Shown here: one piece after another, positions 1 through 11,332 of the stretch
Layout of the letters: each line of letters begins with the position of its first letter
How positions within the stretch are numbered: the stretch's first letter is position 1
Assembly: GCA_964058845.1 (NCBI GenBank)
Contig: CAXKVR010000045.1
Location: forward strand, 1 to 64,000
Reading direction: 5' to 3'
DNA: 64,000 nucleotides
Source: Carex sylvatica
Lineage: Eukaryota; Streptophyta; Magnoliopsida; Poales; Cyperaceae
Position numbers and translations under genes: made by a program
The notes under the pieces: generated by a model
Told to the model about the DNA's origin: nothing
The model's database searches: none
Seen by the model: only the letters and a program-made list of their open reading frames with translations

Positions 1-817
1 TTCAAGCTAAACAAATCATTTTGAAATATATCAAAAGTTGTTTAAAAATTACATTTTTTTTTCCAAGTAAATTGCATGTTTTTCGATTTTATTGCAAAAT
101 TTTGCATGCATTTTGAGATTGTTTATTTAAATTGTTGCATGCATTTTGAATGTAAATCTAATTATATGATTTGCAAAAGATAATGTTCAATTTTATTGGC
201 AATAAAATAAATATTGTATGTTTTTATAGTTTTATTTTTTCATAGAATAATTAATATATTCTAGCATAATTTCACTAGTATTTAATTAATAAGCATCAAC
301 ATGTAACTTGTTAATTTATAATTATACAATTATAAGTTATAAAAATGGGTCATTTCTCTACTTCTGACACTTGTACAAGCATATACAATAAGTTTTATTT
401 TGAAAAGTAAATTTGACAATAATTTTTATATTAATTATATAATTAATATGTTATATTCTTAATATATTAAATACTTATTATAATAATATTATATAATTTG
501 TATATTTTAATTAATAATTTTTATATAATTTTTATATTAATTATATAATTAATATGTTATATTCTTAATATATTTAATAATTATTATAATAATAATATAA
601 TATATTATAGTTATTGTATAATCATTGAATATATTAATATCATACAATTAGGAGTTTATTATAAATAATTAACCATTTTATGGTTTCAATTGCTTGAATG
701 CAGTTGAATTAGGGTTTGAATTTGGTCGAAAATATTTAGAAATTGTTTAAAATTGCAAATAAATTTTGATTTCCTTAAGTTGTTATTGATTAATATATAT
801 TTTTTGGTTAATGTAGT
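1..817. other. AT-rich non-coding stretch with a direct repeat
   Basis: No coding potential is seen. A sequence of about 65 bases containing TAATTATATAATTAATATG occurs twice, near 425-490 and 532-600, separated by similar AT-rich DNA. It lies upstream of the PMD-like gene and could be part of the MULE interior or of its PMD promoter. Confidence 0.5.
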
Positions 818-3680
818 ATGCCCAGGTCTAGACGGTGGGGAGTACGAGCTGAGCTTGCAGCGGGTCCAGATGATGTGGATCTGACTGGAGCGGGCACGTC
901 CTCGGTTGATCCGATTGGAGAGAGGCCATCGTCATATGAGGATACGACTGGAATGGGATTTAAGGATCCGATTGGAGTGGGTTCGTCATCTCAGGTCGAT
1001 TTTACAAATGGCGAGCATGATCCTAACACATTTAGTCATCTTCTATGGACCCATCATGTTAAGCACCGCGTCTCATTGGCATCTCTTGATGTACGTGATT
1101 TTTTATACTTACTATAAATAATATTAAAAAAGTGACAAGATTTGAGTCTGACAAATTGATAATAAATACAGGATGATATCATGATTACGGTGAGGCACTG
1201 TAGGTCTGAGATTCCGTTCGTTCCCCATAAAGAAATGCAGCCATACCTCTTGAATCTTGGGTTGTATTAGCTTGCCACCATGCCGCAGAGTAATATCGAT
1301 CAGTCTCTGATGCATGGTCCAACGGAAAGATGGCGACCTGAGACCCATACATTTCATCTTCCAGTCGGGAAGATGACAGTCACCCTTGGTGATGTGAGCG
1401 CCTTATGGGGTTACGTATAGATGGCGACCCCATAGGTGGTATCTCAGACCATTCAGAGCTGCAGAGGATGATACCGTAGTTGTTAGGGTGTGATCCAAAA
1501 AATCTACATAATAAATATAAGAAGAAGAAGGGAGAGGAAGAGGAGTTCCGGTATTCTAGGTACTGCATTTCTCTAAAGACACTCCAGACTCACTTCTTCC
1601 AGAGTCAGATATTTCCCGAGACTACTGACATTGAGGCAGTCAGGAGGTACCATCACACTTTTTAAAGTAAGTTAGTAGTTCATCAACAAATCTCAATTAT
1701 TTATATTGATTATTTTCTATTGCAGGTATACTAGGCGTATGTGCTGAATTTGTGTGGTGCCGTCATGTTTGAGGATTCCAGCGGTGATGCGGTTCCGATT
1801 ATGTATCTCTCCCTGGTGAGGAACATGGAGAATTAATCGAGATGGAACTAGAGTGGAGCTGTTCTCGCCCACTTATACAGTGGCCTGTGTCATGCTTGTC
1901 TGGTAAGTCTTCATTAATATACGTTGTTATTGAAGGTTGGATAAGGAGCACCGAGTTCTTATTTTAAGTTAAATTTTCAGGTAAAGAATAGACAGATTTT
2001 TGGACCGCTTCTTCTGCTCCAACATTGGTCGTGGTCACATCTACCCGTAAATCGGCCAGTTATACCATTGCCATATCCCCGATGGAGAGTTCCTGACCCA
2101 GACAGATGCCCCGCGTACGGTGCCATATGGGGCAGTCATCAGAGTTATGAAGAGACGGGCAGGGGAGTTTCTTATGTCCGGGGTTAGCTCCAGATGCTCC
2201 GAGATGCGAATATCAACTGGTTTCCGTATCGTGCATTCTATCGTGCATTCCTTCTGAGCCGACTGACATTAGATCCAGAGCAGATACGACTATGGTATTA
2301 TCGGGGACCGGTCGTTTGTTACTGGATAGTGGAGTACCACTACCCGGATCGTGTATATCGACAGTTTGGCTTAGATGCTTTCATCCCGGAGTACCCGCTG
2401 ATGGGTAAGGATGATACTAAAAAGTTCCACAAGTAAGTATTTACTTAATTTCATTATCACTTTAATAATGTCACCACTTACATCTTTTCTAATTAATTGT
2501 ACTTGCAATATGGCTCACACTAAGAGCAAAGTCGACTGGAGCTAGCACTTCATCTTGGAGTATGATCGGGCTCGACATTCGGAGCAGCACTTATGGAGTT
2601 CGCCATCAGCTGCATCGTTGGGTGCTGGTCCCGGGGATTTGAGATATGCCGTCTGGTACCAGAAATGGGGCATGTCGTCAGTCTACCTTACCGGCCATTA
2701 TGGAGACATCCTTCGACGTAGACTGATGGATTCATCTAGCAATTACATGTCTTGGGATCCGATAAATGCTCGTGCAGTAAGTACAACTGAAACATACTTT
2801 AATTAAAAATTAAAAATTTTAATTACTTACTGTTGTAATAATCATGTTGTGTTCAGCTGTTAACAGCTGTGAGAGGAGTTGGACACAGCCTGGCATGCAT
2901 GGCGAGGGATGCTTGGCGGCAATGTCAAATGCTCGAGCACACTGCACCAATCGTGGAGACAGGCGGTTTTGAAGGCCGCCTCGTTGGAATGCTGCGCAAT
3001 TCTGGGGAGAACATCAATTGGCGGGAGATAAATAAGGCACCACGAAATCTGGATTATCAGCCGGAGGCCATCTACGCTCATGATATGCCACCACCTCTTG
3101 CAGGTATTTACAGGTTAATATTAAAAGTAGGACACACACAATGATTTTATTTTCACCGAATTATTTGTTGTAACTCACTTAACTTTCAATTATGTAGAAG
3201 ATGACTCGGGTTGGGCGTTCCACCACTGGGTGTTGAATACGCAAGGATGGAACGCTTACAGAAATAAATATGGAGTTTCGGTAGAGCTTGGCCCGGTCAG
3301 TTATCATTTTATATTATTGATTGCTAAGTCATTTGTATGTAACAAAACTGACATTATTTTAATTTAGGATGGAGCACCTCGTTGGAATGCCAAGCCCAGT
3401 TTTAGGGTAAATGAGCTACCCCCGTTCGATACAGATGCTGAGGACATTGGCTCCAATAGACTACGATATGGAGTGGAGCTGGAGCACGACTACGAGGCTG
3501 GTGGGAATGCATCTCAGATTGCAGATGGCTTTGTCTCTGCATTATTTGATACACCGCCTCCTGCCACGTATGCTGCAAGCTGGGAGGAAGATCCATGTGA
3601 GCTGCGTGCAGGCCCGGCATTTAACTGCAGAATGTGTCTTCTACAACTGCAGCCACAGACAACATCCAGCTCTGCTTGAA
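818..3680 (+). pseudogene. Plant mobile domain (PMD / MAIN-like) gene, broken, carried in a MULE
   Basis: The translated pieces match the aminotransferase-like plant mobile domain family (MAIN, MAIL and transposon-borne relatives). The first exon runs from ATG 818 to a donor near 1090. The next piece (from about 1173) contains the diagnostic ERWRPETHTFHLP motif near 1329 followed by VTLGDVSALWG. Later pieces give GDPIGGISDHSELQ near 1425, LNLCGAVMFEDSSGD near 1743, WFPYRAFYRAFLL near 2219 and FGLDAFIPEYPLMG near 2362. Further blocks follow at 2555-2778, 2857-3103, 3199-3297 and 3368-3680, with GT/AG signals between most of them. It is broken: an in-frame TAG lies near 1268, there is a frameshift near 1420 and more stops follow. 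Cellular PMD proteins act in silencing and meristem function, but this copy sits inside a transposon and ends tail-to-tail with the transposase. The exon borders are approximate. Confidence 0.75.
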
Positions 3681-5919
3681 GACTGCATTCAGCTACTCTG
3701 ACCCATTGATGGTCATAATTCCCCAACGCCAACCTCCATCACGGGATTGATATATTTTCTCGTATGCTGGATCTTCGTTTACATCTTTGGGATTATTTTT
3801 GCCTACCTTCATTAAGTAGAGATTTGCCTTTGGCATGTACTAAAAAAAAAAAAGGAAATAAAATAATATAAGTAAATAATTGTACTAAAAAAACAGTCTT
3901 CAAAAAATACAATAATATATGTAAACAATTGAAATATATATACCTTTGCAACATTTCTAGTCATCTCTACCATCCTTCTCGGTTTTTTCTTTCTGCAATT
4001 TTGTCTAAATATTTCTAGAACCCACTTGTCATTTCTGGTTGCCTTGGAAAGGTTCTCCGCAACGTGTTGGATACACAACCTGTGCACACACTGCTCAGTA
4101 CGCGTTGACCAACTGTAATCTTCACGATCAAAAACATATTTTATTCCTTTGTGCTGGTCTGATATCACACAGAAAAATTTTCCTTCCCCAATCACCCGTC
4201 TTCTTAAAAACTGCATAAATAATCCCCAATTCTCACCATTCTCTTTCTGAACAATTGCAAAGGCTAAAGGCAACAACTGGTTCTCAGCATCACATGCACA
4301 TGCTATCAGTAACCTCCCCTCATAACGGCCAGACATGAAGCATACATCAATGCTGATAACGGGTCTGATGTATGGCACAGCTTGGATACAAGCACCAAAA
4401 GCCCATGCTATGCCCTTGAATTGTTGAGCTCCCTCTATTAGCACTCCCTCCTTATCAAAAAAGGGGCCATGTCACCGCTCATATACAGTGCCGACATTTG
4501 TACTTGCCATGGCCTGGAGCAATGGTGCCAGATAGCCGTATGAATCCTTCCAACTACCAAATATTCTGCAAATGACAAGTTCGCGACCTCTCCACAACCT
4601 ATTGTATTTTGGTGTTACATATTTGTATTTGTGTCAGACGGTTCTAGCCACCGCCTTGATGCTCATAGATGGGTCATCCTTAATGTCTTTCTCAATTGTA
4701 TTGACAATTAATGATGCTGTCAGTTGTGAATGGTCTGTCCTTGTAGATGCAGACTTGCATATATGGGGTGGTTCACATTTCTTAATCATCCATGCTTCTC
4801 CTGAACCCACAGGGGTTGCAAAAAGGTGAAACTCGCACCGCGGGTGAGTTTTACGTAACACAACTAACCTTGTTCGGTCCCTTTTGTGTATTTTACATTC
4901 CCAATTGCCGTGAACATGAGTTTCATAGATTTTCTTTATAAATTCATCTATGTTGGTATAAAGTTGCCCCGGGGCAAGTTCGTCATTGTATTCAACACGA
5001 GGGCCAAAATAAGTAATGTCTGCCTCTTTAAAAGCTGCGGTATCGTTGAATGTGGCGACAGGATGCTTATTTCCCCGACCTCTAATCGGAAAATTTTCTT
5101 CCCTGGATAAACCTGGTACATTTGCATCGCCATCTGATAAGTCATAAGATTCCCAGATTCCTTCGTATTCATCTCCCGTTTCCATTTCATTTTCTGGTAT
5201 GGCATCAATAGTATCAACATCAATATCAATATCAGTTCGATTAATGGGTACCGGTCCTGACTCTAGCATAGTTGGAAATCTAGGGATTATGGGTGTCTGT
5301 CTGGGTGGTGGTGGTAACTCTTCAATATTTTCAGGAGAGTTGTGGTGGTACCATTGGTTGTCATAAGGGGAGTGATGGTGGTCCCCCTGGTTGTCATAAA
5401 GGGAGTGGTAGTGGTATCCCTGGTTGTCATAAGGGGAGTGGTGGTGGTACCCCTGGTTGTCATAAAGGGAGTGGTGGTGGTACCCCTGGTTGTCATAAGG
5501 GGAGTGGTGGTGGTACCCCAGGTTGTCATAACCCGAATTGTCATAACCTGAAGGTCCATCCCCAGCCACACTAAAAGGTCCAGCCCAGCACGGGGAACCC
5601 TATTTGAATATATGTCCATTACCGAGATCCCACTAGACTCAAATTTAGTGTACACAACTCTCCATAAATTCGCATCTATTATTGGAAACCTCACAAAGTA
5701 AGGTCTACCCGCCCCACCCCTTTGTGAGTTATCAATCCGTGTAGCCAATTCTATTTCATACCTGTTGTGGTTTACAGCAGTCTTTTCGTATATTAGCTGC
5801 TTAAGTTCCTTAAATGTGGTATTTTCATTAACCTCGAAGCCAAATGCAGCATCTTTCGTGTAATACACGCCATCTACACCCTTTTGTAGCTTGCCGCCCG
5901 CATACAATACAACTAACAT
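3402..5919 (-). pseudogene. MuDR-type MULE transposase, broken by a frameshift and stops
   Basis: The reading starts at ATG 5919. An N-terminal region of about 110 residues, with a ubiquitin-like beta pattern, leads into an 11-residue repeat tract rich in Tyr, His and Asn (5340-5545). An acidic stretch follows, then a MuDR DNA-binding domain (about 5050-4640) with the Cys/His pattern seen near CKIHKRDR and HPRCEFHLF. The catalytic domain lies at 4444-3690 and shows the first Asp in ISIDVCFMSGRYEG, the second in CVISDQHKGI, and a WGIMT-x-N-x-SE block before 3693. A 104-bp GT-AG intron occupies 3840-3943. Damage: a frameshift near 5575-5600, in-frame stops at 4634-4636 and about 4472, and another at about 3693. 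The zinc-knuckle (SWIM) C-terminus is not recognisable. The 3' part overlaps the PMD gene on the other strand. Confidence 0.85.
5340..5545 (-). repeat. 33-bp tandem repeat coding for YDNQGYHHHSP units
   Basis: About six units of 33 bp (plus-strand core TGGTTGTCATAAGGGGAGTG) lie head to tail, differing at only a few positions. Translated on the minus strand they give 11-residue units such as YDNQGYHHHSP and YDNQGYHHHSL, between the N-terminal domain and the DNA-binding domain of the transposase. Being a multiple of three, the period keeps the frame whatever the copy number. Confidence 0.9.
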
Positions 5920-6047
5920 CTTTTCCTTAACAAACTACATTTAAACAAAACTTTAATAAGTATTACAGTAATTATACAATAATAAATGGCAAATAAATAA
6001 ATAAATAAAAACTTGTTGCTAGAGGTAAATGCAACACTTACAGTAAT

Positions 6048-6218
6048 TGAACGGTAACTCTACAGTAATTGTACAGCAAATTCTACAGTAATTGTACAGC
6101 AAATTCTACAGTATTTGTGCAGTAAATTCTACAGCAATTGTACAGTAGTTGTACAGTAATTGTACAGTAAATGTATAGTAAATTGTACAATAATTGTATA
6201 GTAATCGTACAGTAATTG
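6048..6218. repeat. Minisatellite of TACAGTAATTG-like units
   Basis: About 15 imperfect units of 10-12 bp (TACAGTAATTG, TACAGCAAATTC, TACAGTAAATTG) follow each other without break. The array lies between the transposase start (5919) and the GC-rich subterminal region of the MULE, where its promoter would be expected. Confidence 0.85.
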
Positions 6219-6359
6219 ACTAATTACTAAATAATTAAATAGAATTTAAATAATACCTGTCGCTTTCGCCAAAGAAATCGCCCGCTTTTGCTACCAGGAG
6301 TGATGGTAATGGTTGGAGTGGGCAGGAGAGAGAAAAAACGGGGTTATAAAGCATGCATA

Positions 6360-6575
6360 ATGAACCGCCCGTGGGAGGGGCGCCCCACATGCCATTTGAG
6401 CCGTCCGTGGGTGTGGCGCCCCACTGTGCTTATGACTCGCCTCTGGGTCTGACGCTTCATAAGGAATTTGGACCGCCCATGAGCCTAGCGGTCAGAGTAT
6501 GAATAAAAAAATATCAGATGGAGAATTATTTTTAAAATTTTCTTTTTTGGAGGGGGTATTAATAAAAATGTCCGC
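6360..6575. repeat. MULE right terminus with GC-rich subterminal repeats
   Basis: Three or four related blocks with ACCGCCC(G/A)TGGG and GGGGCGCCCCAC motifs occur at 6360-6500, followed by an AT-rich end with TATTAATAAAAATGTCC. The same layout, GGACCGCC blocks then TTTTAATAAAAATGCCC, forms the right end of the element at 17697-19578. Confidence 0.6.
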
Positions 6576-7212
6576 TTTTCACGAGTTACAATATATCTTT
6601 ATATAATTCATGGAAGTTTCGGCATATTTTAGTAATTTTAACAAGACAAAATAAAACTCTATTTTTTTTAAGTTAAGCAAAAAAATAAAAGTTTGTAAAT
6701 ATTGTAATCAATTATGCGGATTTTTGGGGTTATCCTTTGTTAAACAAAGTTTATTGCATTTCCAGATGAACCTTTCCGCAAATGTACGAACAACAATTAG
6801 ACATTATCCTTATTTCTTATTTGCACATCTGAATCAAGAACTTTTTTTTTATATTTTTTGTTGATAGTTAGTTGACAAAAGATAATGAGTAATTTAGGCG
6901 AGCCGGAACGACAGCTCAGCATAGCCATCCCAAGCTCATTGATTGGCGACACGTGGTATTTGAGTGGGACAGGCCTCGTGGGCTGTGGATTAGAATCCGA
7001 TAACGCTTGTGTAGTTGTTGTGATGAAACTTGATTTCAAATCAATGCACAAAACAAACATGATCCAGGATCCGCTCTTCTGAAAAAACAGCAAACAGCGA
7101 GGTAATAACATTCCTCACCAGTCACCATTCATTTTTGAGATTGAAACGTGCGCTGTCACTTTTGGCAATTTTTGGTCTTCTCCTTTGTTCTTCACTGAAA
7201 AGACAAGAGCAC
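6576..7212. other. Intergenic; short GC-richer island, no gene supported
   Basis: Apart from a less AT-rich patch at 6890-7080 containing ACACGTGGT (a G-box-like core), nothing is recognisable. A 65-codon open frame at 6885-7082 shows no motif and is not called. Confidence 0.35.
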
Positions 7213-7220
7213 AATTTTCA

Positions 7221-7429
7221 GGGATTAAGTCTGCTGCAATTTGAATTAGCTAAACAGTATTTTGAAATTTTTATTTTTTTAAATTTAACTGTTTAATTTT
7301 TTTTTTGCACACATCTCTAAATAGTTAGTTTTTTTATACGTATCTTGAAACAAATCGACAGTTATATTTGAAAAAACAGAAATTTCAAGATTATGTTTAT
7401 CTAATTCGGATCGCAGCAGATTTATTCCC
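7221..7429. mobile_element. MULE-type MITE, copy 1 (209 bp), 9-bp target duplication
   Basis: The ends are inverted copies: GGGATTAAGTCTGCTGCAAT at the left, and GGGAATAAATCTGCTGCGAT when the right end is read in reverse. The 9-bp sequence CAATTTTCA lies directly on both sides (7212-7220 and 7430-7438). A 9-bp duplication and GGG termini fit a Mutator-type non-autonomous element. Confidence 0.8.
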
Positions 7430-9314
7430 CAATTTTCATGGATTATAATTTAATTGGTTAATTTAGGTAGACTTAATTTAGAATAATTGAACATTAATAA
7501 CGGTCGCAACTCTTTGAGTAATTTTTTAGTTATAAAATTAAAAAAAATTAATAAGAGAATATCCTTAGCACATATTTTAGATACCAGAGGATGCGAAAGC
7601 CTTTTTAATTTTTAAATTTTCACTAAAATTTAAAATTCAAACTATTATTTAATATCATCACAAGTGATATGAATATATAAATAAATATTTCTTGACATCT
7701 GATGGGGTAAACATTTTGAGCTGAAGGAATCCACAATTGTCTCTCGCAGTCTAGGGCCAAATTGAAAAGTTGAAAATTTTGGAGAAAAGGACTAGAAGCT
7801 AGAAGGCAAAATTTATGATTTATTTATTGCAGAAGAAAAATAATTGGTGTAAACTTCAGCTGTCATGTAATAAAGATGGATGTAAAACTGACAAGCGGAT
7901 ACTAGGATAGGAACAGATATGGCCCCAAACGGTACCAGGTACCAGTATCCCTGGAGTCGATATCTGGTAATAAATAAAGTTGGAGCGTGATGATTCATGA
8001 TGCTCAAAATTAGTTCTATTTCACTATCTCCCGCTAAAATAGAGAGCACACTAGACACGGCCATACTTTGTGGATTTGTAGTGGATTTTTAGAAGGTTTT
8101 ATGTACCATCGGAGGAGTGGTGGTGGTACGATGAGCATAAGATCAAATTCAGTCTGATTTATGATTTGAATCATTTGATACGTGTTAAAATTCGTACGCA
8201 CTTGATCTACACCAATTATAAAGTTGTCTATGTGTATCTTAATGCGAATAAGCGAATCATAGTGACTCCGATCGAACATCAAACTAAATTTAATCCGATA
8301 TCTATCAAACTGCCCCGCGATTCCTTTACCTTTGTCTTTTGAGATACTGATATAAGTAATCAGAGGTGCATTTGAGCTTTTGTTAATGAAAGTTCGCAGG
8401 TCAAATCTGCTATTTTTATTTGTAAAAGATGAAAAAAGAGATCTTAAAATACAATTTTGTACATTCACTTTTTGAACAATTACAATTTTTTAATGTTTAG
8501 TACTACTTGTAATGAAAATAAAATCAACGGTTTTGATTTTACAATTAACATTTTTTATTATGAAATATTAATGTGATAGAATGGTGATGACAACTTATGA
8601 TATACAAAATTAATATTTGCGGAGACTTATTTATCTATTTGTAAAAATATAGGATAAAATTCATTTTCACTATACACTTCATTTATTCGAGTGATCACTT
8701 GAATTGTTGTTGATCATTTGCTACAAGGAGCTTGTACAGCTAAAAATAAACGAATATAACCGGTCACGCTAAACCTGATTTGAATCTATTATTTTATTAA
8801 AACATTATTTGCCCAATTTCAACCTTATGAGTCCGGGATCGCTATTACTTCCACTTAAATAATTCTTATTTAGTTAGATATTTAATCGTGATTATGATTT
8901 TAATTTCTTAAAAGCTCCTGAAATTTATATTTTATATTTCAAATTGTAATGGAAAAAAAATGAAGAAAAATATAGTAGCATCGGTTTTCCATTTTTTTCG
9001 TTCCCTTTTATTTTTCACCATCAATTAAAAAGTTGGGTTAGGAATTAGAATACAGTTTAAGTATCCAAAAAACGAGTGTATAGCATAGTGACACGTCATC
9101 TATATTTGCCTGTTTGTCTCTGCTTATAGAAATTTTTAATTGACAACTCTAAATTGCTGTAGCATTTGTATGTCGTTTTCTTTTTTCTAGAGACCTCTAA
9201 GATAAGAGTTGATTAGTCTCCATTAATTAAATCAACGAGTCACATTAGCCACTAGTTAGACTTTATTATAACTATTAATTATGATAGAATGACATCCCTA
9301 TGGACCCTCTCCAC
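7430..9314. other. AT-rich intergenic stretch, no recognised gene
   Basis: Two overlapping minus-strand open frames (7813-8064 and 8034-8468) have composition like the surroundings, no recognisable motif and no splice-linked partners, so they are not called. The section 7920-7960 has the string GGTACCAGGTACCAG, a motif scattered elsewhere in the window. Confidence 0.4.
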
Positions 9315-9525
9315 GGAATCAAATCAGCTGCAATCCGAATCTCTGCTACAGTATCCTAAAATCTATATTTTTTCCAATCTCACCGTTCATTTTTTTCAGT
9401 ACACACATCTCTAAATAGCTAGTTTTTATGTGCACGCATCTCAAAAAAAATTGACTGTTAGATTTGAAAAAACAAGAATTTTATAGTATTGTAGCAGAAA
9501 TTCGAATCGCAGCATATTTATTTCC
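9315..9525. mobile_element. MULE-type MITE, copy 2 (211 bp)
   Basis: Same family as the element at 7221: shared internal text (CACATCTCTAAATAG, then a TTGAAAAAACA segment) and inverted ends GGAATCAAATCAGCTGCAAT / GGAAATAAATATGCTGCGAT. The flanking 9-mers CCTCTCCAC (9306-9314) and CCCCTCCAC (9526-9534) agree at eight of nine positions, as expected for an aged target duplication. Confidence 0.75.
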
Positions 9526-9622
9526 CCCCTCCACATACTGTTTTTATGCTTTCTCATTTAATTTTTTTGTACTATTGTCAGTGATTTGTCTTGCATGTGC
9601 TCTCATGAATGAACTCTGCTCC

Positions 9623-9832
9623 TTGAGAAAAGGAGGATCCTCATTTTCTTTAATTTGAATCGTTCAAAATCAATCAAACAGTTTCAATTATATATTTTTT
9701 TTCTTCACTTCCTTATGAAAGATATCCTTTTATATCAATATATTATATTGATATAAAAAAAATATAATTGAAGCCGTTTGATTGATTTTGAACGGTTCGA
9801 ATTGAAGAATAAGATAATTCTCCTTTTCTGAA
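9623..9832. repeat. Fold-back (hairpin) element of about 210 bp
   Basis: The left arm (9623-9706) and right arm (9757-9832) are near-complementary, e.g. TTCAAAATCAATCAAAC at 9663 against GTTTGATTGATTTTGAA at 9776. Between them a smaller perfect palindrome, TATATCAATATATTATATTGATATA, centres near 9743. Confidence 0.8.
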
Positions 9833-11332
9833 GAAAATGAGCAGATTATTTTGTCATTGCAAATTTATATATTTTTTTAATTAGTGGGTTTAATAATAAT
9901 ATTATCGTGAACAAGTTCGTTGTCATTGTGAAGTGTCCTGGTAATTTTGTCTTCATTATTTTTTTATTTTCATATGATATTTATAAGAAAAATCTCATAT
10001 AATTATTTTAGGAGCAATTATAAGTCTACCATTGATTTTCATTGCCTAAATGTCCTTTTATAAACGGTCGGTTCAAACCGCCCAAGAAATATAATTTTGA
10101 TAATGAAAGGATATTAAATTAAAGAGTAAGTCATTTTCATAAATGATGAGCAAAAATTTCAAAGATGCTCAATATACTTGTAAACCTTATCCATCCAGCC
10201 ATAGTGGGCCCATCTAATTATTTTTCAATGATCAAAACAAATCAAATATTTTCAAAAATTAAATGTATGCAGTTATAGAATAAGATCAGATCAGGTGATG
10301 AGATAATCTGTACCAGCGAAGCCCGAACCTAATTATACATTATTGACATCCATTATAAATAATCATATAATACCACATTTCTTTTCCCTGGAGCAGAAAT
10401 AGAGAAAAAAAGGACACTTAACAAATCCATAAAAAGTCTATTGACAATCATAACAATTTGTATCATAAATAATTTTTTTTAAATTAGATAAATTTTCTAC
10501 GGCTGGGATAATTTATGTGTTAAATTTAAATGTATTTTATGATTTTTTTTTTAATTATTGATCAAGTAGTCAAGTAGCTAGAATAAATAATTATTCAATT
10601 AATTTTTAAATTGCATGACATTTAATTAATAACCTATTTAAACTATAGATGATATATTTATAATTTTCGTTTTCTTTAACTTAACTTTACTGGTGTCACG
10701 TGTTAATTAAATTTACAAATATATTTTTTTATTTTGAAGATGACGTGTACTGGTAAGAAACCAAAACCGAAACCGAAACCGAAGTATTTAAACCTCTTGT
10801 TAGTATTTCATCTTTGTCTCTTGTTATGTTAGAAACCAATGTTGGTGCCGTTGGGGCGTTGGAGCGTTGGGCTCTATGACTCAATAGAGTCTCTGCTAAT
10901 CATTCACCGACTCTATTTTTGTAAATTTTTTTTGTTTTAATTTAGATTATTTCCAGACCCTATGTTGCCCTTTTACCAGACGTTTCCAGAAATGTGTTGG
11001 TGCTGTCACATCACGTTTTGTTTTTTTTTGCTTTGATTTATTGTGCTCCATTCTGACAAACTAGAAAAACAGCTCTTGGAAAATTTTGCTGAGGTCTGAT
11101 CCGGTAATTGTAAAAACTGTCAAGGGTCGACTGTTGGATGATAACATTTATGATCAAAATGTCATTTTGATGTGCTTGTGTAGTTTTGCATGTATCCCTA
11201 AATTGTTCAGCTAACCAACAAGATTGCATTGAAATTTCAAAGTACATAACTATGAAAAAAATCATGTCCGATTAAAGTACACTTAAAAGCAAAGATATTG
11301 ACTCAAAGATACGAGTACTATTTAGACTATAG
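9833..11332. other. AT-rich intergenic stretch
   Basis: No gene is recognised. Small features are a triple AAACCG run at 10768-10785 and a GCGTTGG-type repeat at 10854-10872 beside TGACTCAATAGAGTC (10877-10891), a partial palindrome. An open frame at 11038-11265 (minus) has no family resemblance. Confidence 0.35.

Larger units (their letters stand above)
1..6575 (-). mobile_element. Decayed Mutator-like element (MULE), left end outside window
   Basis: The element contains a broken MuDR-type transposase on the minus strand and a broken plant-mobile-domain gene on the plus strand, pointing at each other. The right terminus is near 6555-6575. Read inward on the minus strand it gives GGACATTTTTATTAATACCC, which resembles the ends of the 17697-19578 element (GGGCATTTTTATTAAAATCC). 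Just inside lie GC-rich subterminal repeats (6360-6500) with ACCGCCC and GGCGCCCC motifs, standing out in AT-rich surroundings. No matching left terminus was found in bases 1-817, so the left end probably lies upstream of the window and no target duplication can be tested. The element cannot be autonomous now because both genes carry stops and frameshifts. Confidence 0.72.

Noticed and set aside
5293..5574. Plus-strand frames over the 33-bp repeats (GCHKGSGGG units)
   Set aside because: Any frame stays open across a 33-bp period. The minus frame connects to transposase domains, so the plus frames are shadows.
6049..6218. Regularly spaced repeats, considered as CRISPR-like
   Set aside because: Units are contiguous without unique spacers, and the sequence is a plant nuclear genome.
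7813..8468. Two overlapping minus-strand frames of 83 and 144 codons
   Set aside because: No family resemblance, codon use like the surrounding non-coding DNA, and no supporting signals.
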